A program made the translations under genes and the position numbers. Positions 43,443-52,355 of a stretch of 64,000 nt of DNA are shown here, piece after piece (within the stretch, counting starts at the first letter, position 1; each line of letters opens with the position of its first letter). The DNA lies in the NCBI GenBank assembly GCA_023391635.1, contig JAEWAQ010000070.1, positions 1 to 64,000 on the forward strand, in the 5' to 3' direction. Under the pieces are notes generated by a model. It saw only the letters and a program-made list of their open reading frames with translations. It was not told where the DNA came from and ran no database searches. The stretch is from Bacillota bacterium. GTDB lineage: Bacteria; Bacillota; Bacilli; Paenibacillales; Paenibacillaceae.

Positions 43443-43898
43443 ATGATGCCGAATATAATCGACGAAGGGTTGCAATCTTCACTCAAGCTGTTCGTCGTTC
43501 TCTCGAAAGCTTACAAGACGATTATGGACAAAGCGTTGAAGGATATGAAAAGTTACGGTCTGTCCTCGTCGGAGTTTGCCGTTCTGGAGGTATTGTACAC
43601 GAAGGGCCGCATTCCGCTGCAGCAGATCGGGGACAAAATCCTGATTACGAGCGGAAGCATTACGTACAATATCGACAAACTGGAAAACAAGGGGCTGCTG
43701 AAGCGCAAGCCCGCCAAAGAGGACCGCAGGGTGATTTACGCAGAGATCACGGATGCCGGCGCGGAATTGTTCGACCGGATCTTCCCGCAGCATGCGGCGC
43801 GCATTCACGACCTGATGAGCGGCCTCACGGAAGAACAGAAGCGGGATGCGATCGAATGGTTGAAGCTGCTGGGCAAGGGAGCGGCGGACAAGGGATAG
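43443..43898 (+). CDS. mhqR: MarR-family repressor, MhqR-like
   Basis: A 151-residue MarR winged-helix protein: helices at both ends for dimerisation, recognition region IPLQQIGDKILITSGSITYNIDKLENKGLL and wing AKEDRRVIYAEIT. MhqR in B. subtilis represses dioxygenase and hydrolase genes and is relieved by methylhydroquinone and catechol. The two genes downstream are the same types. ATG 43443 follows AGAGGTGATG (43446 is an alternative). The operator-like dyad on its promoter suggests autoregulation. Confidence 0.82.
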   Translation: MMPNIIDEGLQSSLKLFVVLSKAYKTIMDKALKDMKSYGLSSSEFAVLEVLYTKGRIPLQQIGDKILITSGSITYNIDKLENKGLLKRKPAKEDRRVIYAEITDAGAELFDRIFPQHAARIHDLMSGLTEEQKRDAIEWLKLLGKGAADKG

Positions 43899-43960
43899 CG
43901 TCCGCTTGAGCGCAACGCCGGCAGGAGGAGTTCACCAACCAATCAAAGGAGGCAATCAAC

Positions 43961-44938
43961 ATGCAACTCAAAGGGATCCATCATCTGTCCGCCATTACGG
44001 CCAGTGCTTCAGGCAACTATGATTTCTATACGAAAGTACTCGGACTCAGGCTGGTCAAGAAGACGGTCAACCAGGACGACACCTCCGTCTACCATCTGTT
44101 CTACGGGGATGAAAGGGGCAACCCTGGCACAGAGCTGACGTTCTTCGAATTTCCAATGACGGCTCGCAATCGCGAGGGCGTGAGCAGCATCTCCACGACG
44201 TCCTTGCGCGTCGCAAACGACGCGGCCTTGCACTATTGGGCCGATCGCTTCGAGCAGTTCAAGGTCGATTATGATGAAGTCATGGAGCGGGCCGGTCGAA
44301 ACACGATCGCTTTCAGAGACCCGGAAGGCCAGCGACTCGTATTGGTATCAGACGAGCATAATATAGGCGTTGCCGGCGGCATTCCATGGTCGGGCAGCCC
44401 CGTGCCCGCCGAATACGGCATACTCGGACTTGGCCCGGTGCAGCTGACCGTGCGGGATGCCGGACCGACGGTGTCGGTGCTCACGACGCTCATGGGTTTC
44501 CGCCGCAAAGGGCAGTATCCGTCCACGGTCGCCGGGCAACCGGACATTCTCGTGCTGGAAACCGGCGAAGGCGGAAGCGGCGCCGAAATTCATGTGGAGG
44601 AACGGCACGACCTGCCGCGAGAGCAGCAAGGATACGGCGGCGTGCACCACGTCGCGTTCCGGGTGGACAATGACGAAGAGTTGCGAGAGTGGATCTTGCA
44701 AGTGCGCAAAGCCCATTTTCCGAACTCGGGGTTCGTCGACCGCTTCTACTTCCGCTCGCTCTACTTCCGGGAGCCGAACGGCATTCTGTTTGAGCTGGCA
44801 ACCGATGGACCGGGCTTCGATACGGATGAGGATCCGGCGCACCTCGGCGAAGCGCTGGCGCTGCCTCCGTTCCTCGAACCCCATCGCGAGCGTATCGAAG
44901 CAGGGCTCGAGCCGCTCGATACGGCGACAAAAATCTGA
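43961..44938 (+). CDS. mhqO: Ring-cleaving dioxygenase MhqO (VOC superfamily)
   Basis: 325 residues with two vicinal-oxygen-chelate halves: GIHHLSAIT at the start, VQLTVRDAGPTVSVL in the middle, GVHHVAFRV and FRSLYFREPNGILFELATDGPGF near the end, giving His/His/Glu metal ligands. It opens hydroquinone or catechol-type rings in quinone detoxification. ATG follows AAAGGAGG, 62 bp after mhqR. The stop codon overlaps an ATG in front of mhqD. Confidence 0.9.
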   Translation: MQLKGIHHLSAITASASGNYDFYTKVLGLRLVKKTVNQDDTSVYHLFYGDERGNPGTELTFFEFPMTARNREGVSSISTTSLRVANDAALHYWADRFEQFKVDYDEVMERAGRNTIAFRDPEGQRLVLVSDEHNIGVAGGIPWSGSPVPAEYGILGLGPVQLTVRDAGPTVSVLTTLMGFRRKGQYPSTVAGQPDILVLETGEGGSGAEIHVEERHDLPREQQGYGGVHHVAFRVDNDEELREWILQVRKAHFPNSGFVDRFYFRSLYFREPNGILFELATDGPGFDTDEDPAHLGEALALPPFLEPHRERIEAGLEPLDTATKI

Positions 44939-44955
44939 TGCGGGGGGCAATAAAG

Positions 44956-45561
44956 ATGATTCATATTTACGAAAAGGGTACGAATCCTTCTGCCCCCACG
45001 CTGCTGCTGCTGCATGGAACAGGCGGAACGGAGCGAGATCTGGCCGGCGTCGGGCGGATGATCTCGGCGGGCTCGTCGCAGCTGGGCGTTCGCGGGAACG
45101 TGTCGGAGAACGGGATGGCGCGGTTCTTCCGCCGCCTGTCGGAGGGAGTGTTCGACGAGGAAGACTTGATCTTCCGCACCGGAGAACTATCCGAGTTCCT
45201 CGACGAAGCGGCGGGGCAGTACGGATTCGATCGCCGGAACGTCGTAGCGGTGGGATATTCCAATGGAGCGAACATCGCCGCCAGTATGATGTTCCATCGG
45301 AAGGACGCGCTTCGCGGCGCCGTGCTGCTGCATCCGATGGTGCCGCGGCGGGGCATCGCGCTGCCGGACTTGCAATCCGTGCAGGTATTCATCGGGGCTG
45401 GCCGCAACGACCCGCTCTGCCCGCCCGCGGAATCCGAAGAACTGACGGGGTTGCTGCAAGAGGCAGGCGCCGACGTGTATCTGCATTGGGAGAACAACGG
45501 CCATCAGCTGTCCAGAAGCGAAATCGAGCATGCGGCGGCATGGTTCGACGGGCGGTTCTGA
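44956..45561 (+). CDS. mhqD: Carboxylesterase/hydrolase MhqD
   Basis: A 201-residue alpha/beta hydrolase with oxyanion region LLLHGTGGTERDL, nucleophile GYSNGAN, Asp in GRNDPLCPP and His in NNGHQLS. It belongs to the phospholipase/carboxylesterase family and pairs with MhqO in quinone or electrophile detoxification. ATG 44956 follows GGGGGGCAATAAAG; an ATG at 44938 overlapping the mhqO stop would add six residues. The operon closes with a hairpin at 45601-45636. Confidence 0.85.
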   Translation: MIHIYEKGTNPSAPTLLLLHGTGGTERDLAGVGRMISAGSSQLGVRGNVSENGMARFFRRLSEGVFDEEDLIFRTGELSEFLDEAAGQYGFDRRNVVAVGYSNGANIAASMMFHRKDALRGAVLLHPMVPRRGIALPDLQSVQVFIGAGRNDPLCPPAESEELTGLLQEAGADVYLHWENNGHQLSRSEIEHAAAWFDGRF

Positions 45562-45600
45562 CGGACTCAGCTCATCTGCACCTGCGAATGATTTGTCCGC

Positions 45601-45636
45601 ATGCAACAGGGAGGCCATCGGGCCTCCCTGTTGCAT
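45601..45636. terminator. Perfect 16-bp palindrome between convergent genes
   Basis: 45601-45616 is the exact reverse complement of 45621-45636, with a 4-base loop. It sits between the mhqD stop (45561) and the APH-family stop (45641) and probably serves both strands, although no long T-run follows. Confidence 0.65.
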
Positions 45637-45640
45637 CGCT

Positions 45641-46642
45641 CTAAATTCCGCCCAACTGTGCCACCAGCCGGTCCCACATGGCGGCGGTCCACAGCATCTC
45701 CTGCCGGAATCGCTTCGGCGCGGTGCTCCACGAAGCCGCTGCCGGCCGGATCCACCAACACGATTCGATCAGCCAGCTGTGCTGCACGGCGTGCAACAGC
45801 GCATTGTTCGCCAGCGGCCGGACCGTGCGGTATCCTTCGGCGAATGCCGCGACGGCGTCTCTGCGAAATTCTCCGTCCTGCAGCGTGCAAGACAGGACAG
45901 CACGTCCCAGATCCAGACGCGGGTACGACCAGCGCACCCGATCGAAGTCGACGATGGCGGTCAATCTTTCCGGCTCGAACAGCAAGTTTTCGGTCCACAG
46001 ATCGAGATGCGTCCAGCCGGGAGGACAAGCCGCCATGGCCGCGGGGTCGAATCGTTCCAACACGTCTTTCTGCAGCAGCAGGGAATCGCGGACAGCGGCG
46101 GCGGCATTCTTGCTATCTTCCCATCGCTGCTGCCATTGCTTTTGAATGTCATCCGTATCCGCAGTCCATAGCGGGGCAGCATCGGGGAATGACGAAGCAC
46201 CCGCTACCAAGCTGTCGCCGCCGTTCCAGACGCGGTGCATGCTGGCTGTCGCAGCGCCCAGCGTATACATCTGCCGTTCCGACACCTGTCCGGCCGGCAC
46301 GTTGTCGCCCGCGCAGCAGGTCATCAGCACGAACTTCCTGCCGCTTACCGTCTCATGGAGCCAACCGCCGTACTCATTTCCATATATCCGCGGGCAAGCC
46401 CCGCTGGCGTCGAAGAACTTCATTTGCAGATCAAGCGCGGTTTCGATCTCCTGCCAGATCGTGTCCATCTGATGCTGATAGCGCTGAATGCTGTAGCTCT
46501 TCGCGAACCATGTCCCCCGACTCGTCCGCACAATCCATTTTTCGTTCAAGTATCCCCGCCGGATCGGATTCACTTCTTCTACTCTCACACCAAATCTCGA
46601 ACGTATCGCATCGATTATTTCCTCAAGCATGGAGGCATGCAT
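45641..46642 (-). CDS. Aminoglycoside phosphotransferase (APH)-family kinase
   Basis: 333 residues of the APH/choline kinase fold: catalytic loop THLDLWTENLLFE (HxDxxxxN type) and metal-binding IVDFDRVRW, after an N-lobe with WFAKSYSIQRYQHQM. Relatives include CotS spore-coat proteins, homoserine kinases and antibiotic kinases. The substrate is not apparent, and resistance should not be assumed. ATG 46642 follows GGAAGGTG; ATG 46630 is an alternative. It stands alone, convergent with mhqD. Confidence 0.8.
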   Translation of the reverse strand: MHASMLEEIIDAIRSRFGVRVEEVNPIRRGYLNEKWIVRTSRGTWFAKSYSIQRYQHQMDTIWQEIETALDLQMKFFDASGACPRIYGNEYGGWLHETVSGRKFVLMTCCAGDNVPAGQVSERQMYTLGAATASMHRVWNGGDSLVAGASSFPDAAPLWTADTDDIQKQWQQRWEDSKNAAAAVRDSLLLQKDVLERFDPAAMAACPPGWTHLDLWTENLLFEPERLTAIVDFDRVRWSYPRLDLGRAVLSCTLQDGEFRRDAVAAFAEGYRTVRPLANNALLHAVQHSWLIESCWWIRPAAASWSTAPKRFRQEMLWTAAMWDRLVAQLGGI

Positions 46643-46733
46643 GGTTCACCTTCCGTCCGATAGGCCGAATTGCTTCTACGGATTTGTTTCGTCAATGAAG
46701 GCGGCAACTCCTGCTTCGCGTAATCCATCCGTT

Positions 46734-47594
46734 TCAATTAATATCGTGAATATCGGGTATCCAGGCCGTCGTCTTGGCCGCCTTCGGTTTTCGGCCGCCG
46801 ATATGCAGCACGATGCCGGATAGCGTAAATACGACAGCATAGAAGATTACGATGGTTGCGCTGGAGACATGGCCGTTAATTTGCATCATCAGCAGCAGGT
46901 AAATTTGAATCGTTTCGAACGTTCCTCCTACCAGAATATTGACCAGAACGAATTCGGAGAAAATAATGGCAAACGACAACAAGCTCGCAATCAGTATACC
47001 CGGCATGATGTTCGGCAGGATGACGCGCATGAAAGTTTGACGCTTGCCGGCGCCGAGGATGGCGGCGGCTTCGGTCAGCTCAACGGCATTGATCGCTTGC
47101 AAGGAATTTCGGATGCTCTGATAGACATAGGGAAGAATGACGATAAAATAGACACCCAGCAATATCCAGATTGTACCCGAGATTGCGAACGGTCCCGAAG
47201 AATACAATTTGATGACGCCTACCGCGAGCACCACGCTGGGAATGGCGAACGGGATCAGCACCACCGCTTGCAGCAGCCGCTCCCATTTCTGAAAATACAT
47301 CGTGACGATAAACACGGTTGGGATCATGATTGCGAGCGTAGCGCTCACAGCAAGTACGGAGATTAGAACCGATCTGCCAAGCGCCTTTAAAAAACGCTCT
47401 TCCGTAAAGATGTAAAGGAACCACTCGCCGGTAAACCCTCGCGGCAATATGGTGTTCTGCCAGTCCGAACTGATCGAGAACAAGAAGGTAGCGCCCAGCG
47501 GGAGAAATACATAGATGAGAAATACGCCCGCTACGATCCCATGCAGGATGTCGCGCCTCTGTCTTCTGATTCCGGTATGCGGATCGCGCTTCAT
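46734..47594 (-). CDS. ABC transporter permease 2, set B (PotC/AfuB-like)
   Basis: A 286-residue permease with six membrane segments and the EAA loop ELTEAAAILGAGKRQTFMRVILPNI. Last gene of the seven-gene minus-strand operon. ATG 47594 overlaps the stop of the preceding permease (ATGA) and follows AGGAGG. It is closely related to the 50653 protein, its set A counterpart. Confidence 0.9.
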   Translation of the reverse strand: MKRDPHTGIRRQRRDILHGIVAGVFLIYVFLPLGATFLFSISSDWQNTILPRGFTGEWFLYIFTEERFLKALGRSVLISVLAVSATLAIMIPTVFIVTMYFQKWERLLQAVVLIPFAIPSVVLAVGVIKLYSSGPFAISGTIWILLGVYFIVILPYVYQSIRNSLQAINAVELTEAAAILGAGKRQTFMRVILPNIMPGILIASLLSFAIIFSEFVLVNILVGGTFETIQIYLLLMMQINGHVSSATIVIFYAVVFTLSGIVLHIGGRKPKAAKTTAWIPDIHDIN

Positions 47595-48445
47595 GGCCGC
47601 CTCCTGCTCACCGCTTTGGACATCCATTGGTTAATGAACATGGGCACGATCATCAACAGGGTCAGGATGACCGCAAGCGCGCTCCCGAGTTCGTGCCTGG
47701 GAAAGATATCTCCCGATACCAGGCCGGCGATTTGAATCGGAAGCAGGCTCGCGCTGCTCGTAAACAACGCATAAGCGGTCGCATAGGCGCCCATCGCGCT
47801 CGCGAATAAAATGTTAAACGTCCCGAGCAGGCTCGGCAGCAGAATCGGAACGCCGATATGCCGCCAAAATTGCCGATCTCCGGCGCCGAGGATGCTCGCC
47901 GCCTCTTTCCATTCTTCCTTGAGCCCGTAGAGCGCCGGGTACAGCAGCAGAATGGCGAGCGGAATCTGAAAGTAAATATATACGCAAAGCAGCCCATTCC
48001 AAGAATACAAATTGATCACGAGCCACGTCATCCCCCAATGCTTCAACAGAAGGGTGATCATACCGCTCGTACCGATCAGGACAATGAAAGCGAACGCTAA
48101 CGGCACACCGGAAAAATTCGTCATGATGTTGGACAGGTTGAGAAAAATATCTCTGATCCGCGGCGGCAGCTTCCTGAACGATTGAGCGCACAATAGTCCT
48201 GCCGCAAGACCGACCAGGCTGGATAACACGGATATTTTGATGCTGTTCACCATGCCGAGAGAATACACCGGACTTCGGAATGCACGAATATAATGGTCCA
48301 AGGTCACCCCGTGACCGTTTTCATTTTGAAAGCTTGTGACGATCATGCTAAGCGCAGGCAGCAGCAGGAACGCCGCAATCCATGCTGCAAAAGGAAGCAG
48401 GGCAAGGGCCACTATCGAATTTTTGCCAACACCTGTTCTTGCCAT
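47591..48445 (-). CDS. ABC transporter permease 1, set B (PotB/AfuB-like)
   Basis: 284 residues, six membrane segments, EAA loop KEAASILGAGDRQFWRHIGVPILLP. ATG 48445 lies inside the end of the binding-protein gene (34-bp overlap) behind AAGGAG. It pairs with the 47591-adjacent permease and is paralogous to the 51501 protein. Confidence 0.9.
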   Translation of the reverse strand: MARTGVGKNSIVALALLPFAAWIAAFLLLPALSMIVTSFQNENGHGVTLDHYIRAFRSPVYSLGMVNSIKISVLSSLVGLAAGLLCAQSFRKLPPRIRDIFLNLSNIMTNFSGVPLAFAFIVLIGTSGMITLLLKHWGMTWLVINLYSWNGLLCVYIYFQIPLAILLLYPALYGLKEEWKEAASILGAGDRQFWRHIGVPILLPSLLGTFNILFASAMGAYATAYALFTSSASLLPIQIAGLVSGDIFPRHELGSALAVILTLLMIVPMFINQWMSKAVSRRRP

Positions 48446-49539
48446 TGGACGCCAAGCTCCTTCGTTGTGTTTTCCCAGGCGTTGAAATCCGAGATGGTGC
48501 GAACATTGGCATATTGCTCATTAGGAATCAGCTTGGCTTCAATCTCTTCAGGAATCTTCACGCTCTTGCGAATCGGACGGGCGAAGCCTTTGGCCAGGTT
48601 GATCTGCCCCTGATCGCTAAGGATATAGGCGCGGGCCAGCTTGGCTGCATGGGGATGAGGCGCCCACTTGTTGATGATGGTCGCATAACCGCTCGTCACG
48701 CTGCCTTCGGACGGAATGCTCAATTCGTATCGCTCGGGATTTTTAAAGCCTTTCCGATATCCTACCGCTTTGAAATCCCACACGAGAGCCACCTTGACCT
48801 CGCCTTTCTCGATCGTAGCCGCGCTCATATCGCTTTTGGACAGCTTGCCCAGCTTGGCCAGCTCTGCAAAATAATCAAGCCCCGGTTGGATGTTCTTCTC
48901 GTCGCCTCCGAATGCGAACGCGGCGGCCAATACGACGTGCTGCGCTTGCGAGGCCTTGACCACGTCGCCGATATTGACTTGATAATCGCCGCTCAGAATG
49001 TCAGCCCAGCTCTTCGGGCACTTGGACACGAGATCCTTGTTGCAAATAAAGGCGATCGTTCCGGTGTAGCCTACGATCCAGTGTCCGTCCTTGTCTTTGG
49101 CCCAGTCAGGTATTTCATCCCAGAATTCGGTCTTGTAGGGCTGCGTGACGCCCTTCTCGATCGCGACGGACCCGACCGCAATGCCGATATCCCCGATGTC
49201 CGACGTCGGATTGTTCTTCTCGGCGGCGAACTTGGCGATCTCTTCCGCGCTGCTCATATCCGTATCGCTATGCTTCAGACCATACTTGTCTTTCAACTGA
49301 TCCCAGGTGTCTTTGAAATTGGCCCAATCGTCTGCCATTCCGATGCTGATTACCGCACCTTCTTTTTGCGCCAAGGTCGCAAGCTCTTCCATGGTGGGAT
49401 TTTCCGCCTCGCCGCCCGACGGTTCCCCCTTGCCCTTGCCGGCGGAATTTCCGCAGGCGCTTACCGTGACGGCTAATAACAGCGCTATCGCGATGGCGGC
49501 CCATGCGCTTATTCGAGAGTCGATCGTCTTGAATTTCAT
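48412..49539 (-). CDS. ABC transporter substrate-binding lipoprotein, set B
   Basis: A 375-residue lipoprotein: signal peptide with lipobox VTVSACGNS, a short Gly/Glu linker, then a PotD/AfuA-type two-lobed binding domain (GMADDWANFKDTWDQLK, DKDGHWIVGYTGTIAFICNK, IINKWAPHPHAAKLARA). The family covers iron(III), polyamines, thiamine and 2-aminoethylphosphonate; the ligand cannot be fixed. ATG follows CAGGGAGG. Closely similar to the 52322 protein, the clearest differences being in the signal and linker region and around residues 215-260. Confidence 0.88.
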   Translation of the reverse strand: MKFKTIDSRISAWAAIAIALLLAVTVSACGNSAGKGKGEPSGGEAENPTMEELATLAQKEGAVISIGMADDWANFKDTWDQLKDKYGLKHSDTDMSSAEEIAKFAAEKNNPTSDIGDIGIAVGSVAIEKGVTQPYKTEFWDEIPDWAKDKDGHWIVGYTGTIAFICNKDLVSKCPKSWADILSGDYQVNIGDVVKASQAQHVVLAAAFAFGGDEKNIQPGLDYFAELAKLGKLSKSDMSAATIEKGEVKVALVWDFKAVGYRKGFKNPERYELSIPSEGSVTSGYATIINKWAPHPHAAKLARAYILSDQGQINLAKGFARPIRKSVKIPEEIEAKLIPNEQYANVRTISDFNAWENTTKELGVQWQEQVLAKIR

Positions 49540-49594
49540 CTGCGTTTCCTCCCTGAATGGATGATTTGTCGGATGAAGCCGCTGCGTGCCGCTG

Positions 49595-50656
49595 TCAATC
49601 GCTGCGAAGCTCCTTCAGTTCCTGCCTGGGTACCCGCAACCGGACGGAGGAACCGGACGGCAGCGCATGCACGGCCGCATCGTGCAGCATGTCGACGGAG
49701 ATGCGGAGATTGCCCGCATGCACTTCGAAGCGAATGATATTGCCCAGCACGGTGGCGTGCGCGACGGTTCCCGTGCCGATCAACGATGTGCCGTCGTTCG
49801 CATCCGTCGGCAATGCGGCAGGTTCGTCGGCCTTCTCATCGGCGGCCTCCAGCCGGATGATCTCCGGGCGCACCGCATATAAGACGCCCGGCTTGCTGTC
49901 CATTCCCGCAAAGCAGGCCGCGGCATCTTCCCCGCTCCACACATTGTAATGACCGATGAACCTGGCTACGAATTCGGTTCGGGGAGAGGTGTATATATCG
50001 TGCGGGGTACCGGCTTGTTCAATTTCGCCCTGCCGCATGACGAAGATCCGGTCAGAGACCGTCAAGGCTTCCTCCTGATCGTGCGTCACGAAGATCGTCG
50101 TCATGTTCAGCTTCCTCTGCAACGAGCGAATTTCATTGCGCAGCGTCCGGCGAATTTTGGCGTCCAGAGCGCTGAGCGGTTCGTCCAGCAGCAAGATTCT
50201 CGGCTTCTTGACGAGCGCCCGGGCCAACGCCACGCGCTGCTGCTGTCCGCCCGACAACTGGCTGGGATACTGATGTTCCTTGCCCTTCAGATCGACGATC
50301 CCGATCATCTCGGCGACCTGCCGCCGAATTTCCTCTTTTTTGATTCCTTCCATCTTCAGCCCGAACGCGATGTTGTCGTAGACGTTCATATTGGGAAACA
50401 GCGCATACGACTGAAACACCATGCCCACTCTGCGATCCCTCGGCGGCAGCGGGGTGATGTCTTTGCCCGCTACCATAATCGTGCCTGCGTCAATATCGTT
50501 CAGTCCCGCCACCGCCCGCAGCAGCGTGCTTTTTCCGCAGCCGGAAGGACCCAGGAAGGTAACGAACTCGCCCTCCTGAATCGAAATCGAGATGTCCTTC
50601 AGCACCTTTTGACCATGGTAGCTTTTGGCTACCTTGATGATATCCACGAAACTCAT
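49595..50656 (-). CDS. ABC transporter ATPase (PotA/FbpC-like), shared by both sets
   Basis: 353 residues: Walker A GPSGCGKST, Q-loop FQSYALFPNM, signature LSGGQQQRVALARAL, Walker B ILLLDEPLSALD, switch His in VTHDQEEAL, and a C-terminal TOBE-like region (about 240-350). It energises import in the cytoplasm. ATG 50656 overlaps the set A permease stop (ATGA) behind GGGAGG. It is the only ATPase in the operon and sits between the two permease/binding-protein sets, so it probably serves both. Confidence 0.92.
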   Translation of the reverse strand: MSFVDIIKVAKSYHGQKVLKDISISIQEGEFVTFLGPSGCGKSTLLRAVAGLNDIDAGTIMVAGKDITPLPPRDRRVGMVFQSYALFPNMNVYDNIAFGLKMEGIKKEEIRRQVAEMIGIVDLKGKEHQYPSQLSGGQQQRVALARALVKKPRILLLDEPLSALDAKIRRTLRNEIRSLQRKLNMTTIFVTHDQEEALTVSDRIFVMRQGEIEQAGTPHDIYTSPRTEFVARFIGHYNVWSGEDAAACFAGMDSKPGVLYAVRPEIIRLEAADEKADEPAALPTDANDGTSLIGTGTVAHATVLGNIIRFEVHAGNLRISVDMLHDAAVHALPSGSSVRLRVPRQELKELRSD

Positions 50657-51504
50657 GCGTGTTCCTCCCGATTGTCGGCCCCTCTCCTGTCAGGGGAGCC
50701 TGTTTTACGGTTGCCGATTCGCAGAACCAGAACGGAGATGACGAATACAACCGTATAAAATACGATGATGGTGGCGCTGGAGAGATGCCCGTTAATCTGC
50801 ATCATTTGGAGCAAATAAACCTGTATCGTTTCGAACGTGCCGCCAACCAATATGTTCACAAGCACAAATTCCGCAAAGATGATGGCGAACGACAACAAGC
50901 TTGCGACCAGCACGCCCGGCATGATGTTGGGCAGGATGACCCGGATGAAGGATTGGCTCTTGTTCGCGCCTAGCATGGCGGACGCTTCGACCAGGTCGAT
51001 CGCGTTAATGGCTCTCAGGGAATTGGTAATGCTCTGATAGACGTACGGCAGGACCACGACGAAATAGACGCCCAGCAAAATCCATATCGTCCCCGAGATC
51101 GCAAGCGGTCCCGACGAGTACAGGTTCATGACGCCAACCGCAAGCACGACGCCCGGAATGGCGAATGGCAGCAGAACAACGACCTGGAGGAGGCGCTCCC
51201 ATCTTGGGAAATACATCGATACGATAAAGACCGTCGGGATCATGACGACCAGCGTCGTTCCCACCGCCAGGACGGAGATCAGGACGGAACGTCCGAGCGC
51301 GTTCAGGAAACGTTCCTCCATGAAGAGGTTCGGATACCACTGGCCGGTCCATCCGCGCGGGAGCACCGAGTTCTGCCACTCCGTGCTGACGGAGAACAAC
51401 AGCGTCGCGGCAAGCGGGAGAAAGAGGAAGAAGAGGAAAACGACCGCCACCAGCACGTGCCACATTCTTGAAGCGTTTCTGTGATTACGGGAGGAACCGC
51501 TCAT
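50653..51504 (-). CDS. ABC transporter permease 2, set A
   Basis: A 283-residue permease with six membrane segments and the EAA loop DLVEASAMLGANKSQSFIRVILPNI. ATG 51504 overlaps the preceding stop (ATGA) behind AAGGAG. It is the counterpart of the 46734 protein; the two share long near-identical stretches such as SFAIIF-EFVLVNILVGGTFE. Confidence 0.9.
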   Translation of the reverse strand: MSGSSRNHRNASRMWHVLVAVVFLFFLFLPLAATLLFSVSTEWQNSVLPRGWTGQWYPNLFMEERFLNALGRSVLISVLAVGTTLVVMIPTVFIVSMYFPRWERLLQVVVLLPFAIPGVVLAVGVMNLYSSGPLAISGTIWILLGVYFVVVLPYVYQSITNSLRAINAIDLVEASAMLGANKSQSFIRVILPNIMPGVLVASLLSFAIIFAEFVLVNILVGGTFETIQVYLLQMMQINGHLSSATIIVFYTVVFVISVLVLRIGNRKTGSPDRRGADNREEHA

Positions 51505-52355
51505 CGCAATCTCCTTCTGACCAGTTTCAACATCCATTGGTTGACGAGCATCGGCAGAACCATGAACAACGTCAGGATAACCGCCAATGCGCTGCCGAGC
51601 TCGTATCTCGGGAAGATGTCGCCCGATACGAGACCGGCGATCTGAATCGGCAGCAGCGTTGCGCTGCTCGTCAGCAAAGCGTAGGCTGTCGCATAGGCGC
51701 CCATGGCGTTCGCGAACAGAATGTTCAAGGTACCGATGGCGCTAGGAAGCAGGACGGGGATCCCGATGTGCCGCCAGAATTGCAAGCCGCTCGCACCGAC
51801 CAGGCAGGCCGCTTCTTTCCATTCCTCCTTGATGCCGTACAACGCGGGATACAGAAGCAGGACCGCAAGCGGAATCTGGAAGTAAATATACGCCAGCAGC
51901 AGACCGTTCCAGGAATACAAGTCCAGCGCGAGCCATGGCCAGCCCAGCTTGTTCAGCAGTACGGTCAGCATTCCGCTCGTGCCGAACAGGACGATAAGCG
52001 AAAAAGCGAGCGGAACGCCGGCGAAGTTCGTCATGATGTTGGACAGGTTCAGCAAGGTATCCCTGACGCGCGGCGAGAAGCGGCTGAAGGAATACGCGCC
52101 GATCCAGCCTGCCACGATGCCGATTACGCTGGAAAACAGGGAAATCTTGATGCTGTTCACCATCCCGATCGAGAATACCGGGCTGCGGAAAGCGCGTTCG
52201 AAATGGCCAAGGGTGAACCCTTGGCCATCCTCCACCTGAAAGCTCGACATCACGATGCGAATCGCGGGGAGCAGAAGAAAGGCGCCGATCCACAGGATGA
52301 AGGGTATTAGCGCCGCGGCCATTAGCGAATGATGGCGGTGACTTGCTCTTGCCAT
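51501..52355 (-). CDS. ABC transporter permease 1, set A
   Basis: 284 residues, six membrane segments, EAA loop KEAACLVGASGLQFWRHIGIPVLLP. ATG 52355 overlaps the binding-protein gene by 34 bp, as in set B, behind AAAGGAG. Paralogue of the 47591 protein. Confidence 0.9.
   Translation of the reverse strand: MARASHRHHSLMAAALIPFILWIGAFLLLPAIRIVMSSFQVEDGQGFTLGHFERAFRSPVFSIGMVNSIKISLFSSVIGIVAGWIGAYSFSRFSPRVRDTLLNLSNIMTNFAGVPLAFSLIVLFGTSGMLTVLLNKLGWPWLALDLYSWNGLLLAYIYFQIPLAVLLLYPALYGIKEEWKEAACLVGASGLQFWRHIGIPVLLPSAIGTLNILFANAMGAYATAYALLTSSATLLPIQIAGLVSGDIFPRYELGSALAVILTLFMVLPMLVNQWMLKLVRRRLR

Noticed and set aside
45641..46642. Antibiotic-resistance call for the APH-family kinase
   Set aside because: Fold and catalytic motifs only place it in the broad APH/CotS/homoserine-kinase superfamily; nothing indicates an antibiotic substrate.
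48382..49476. 364-codon plus-strand open frame opposite the set B binding protein (and a similar one at 52343-53422)
   Set aside because: Both mirror the paralogous lipoprotein genes, so the two shadow frames resemble each other only because the real genes do.
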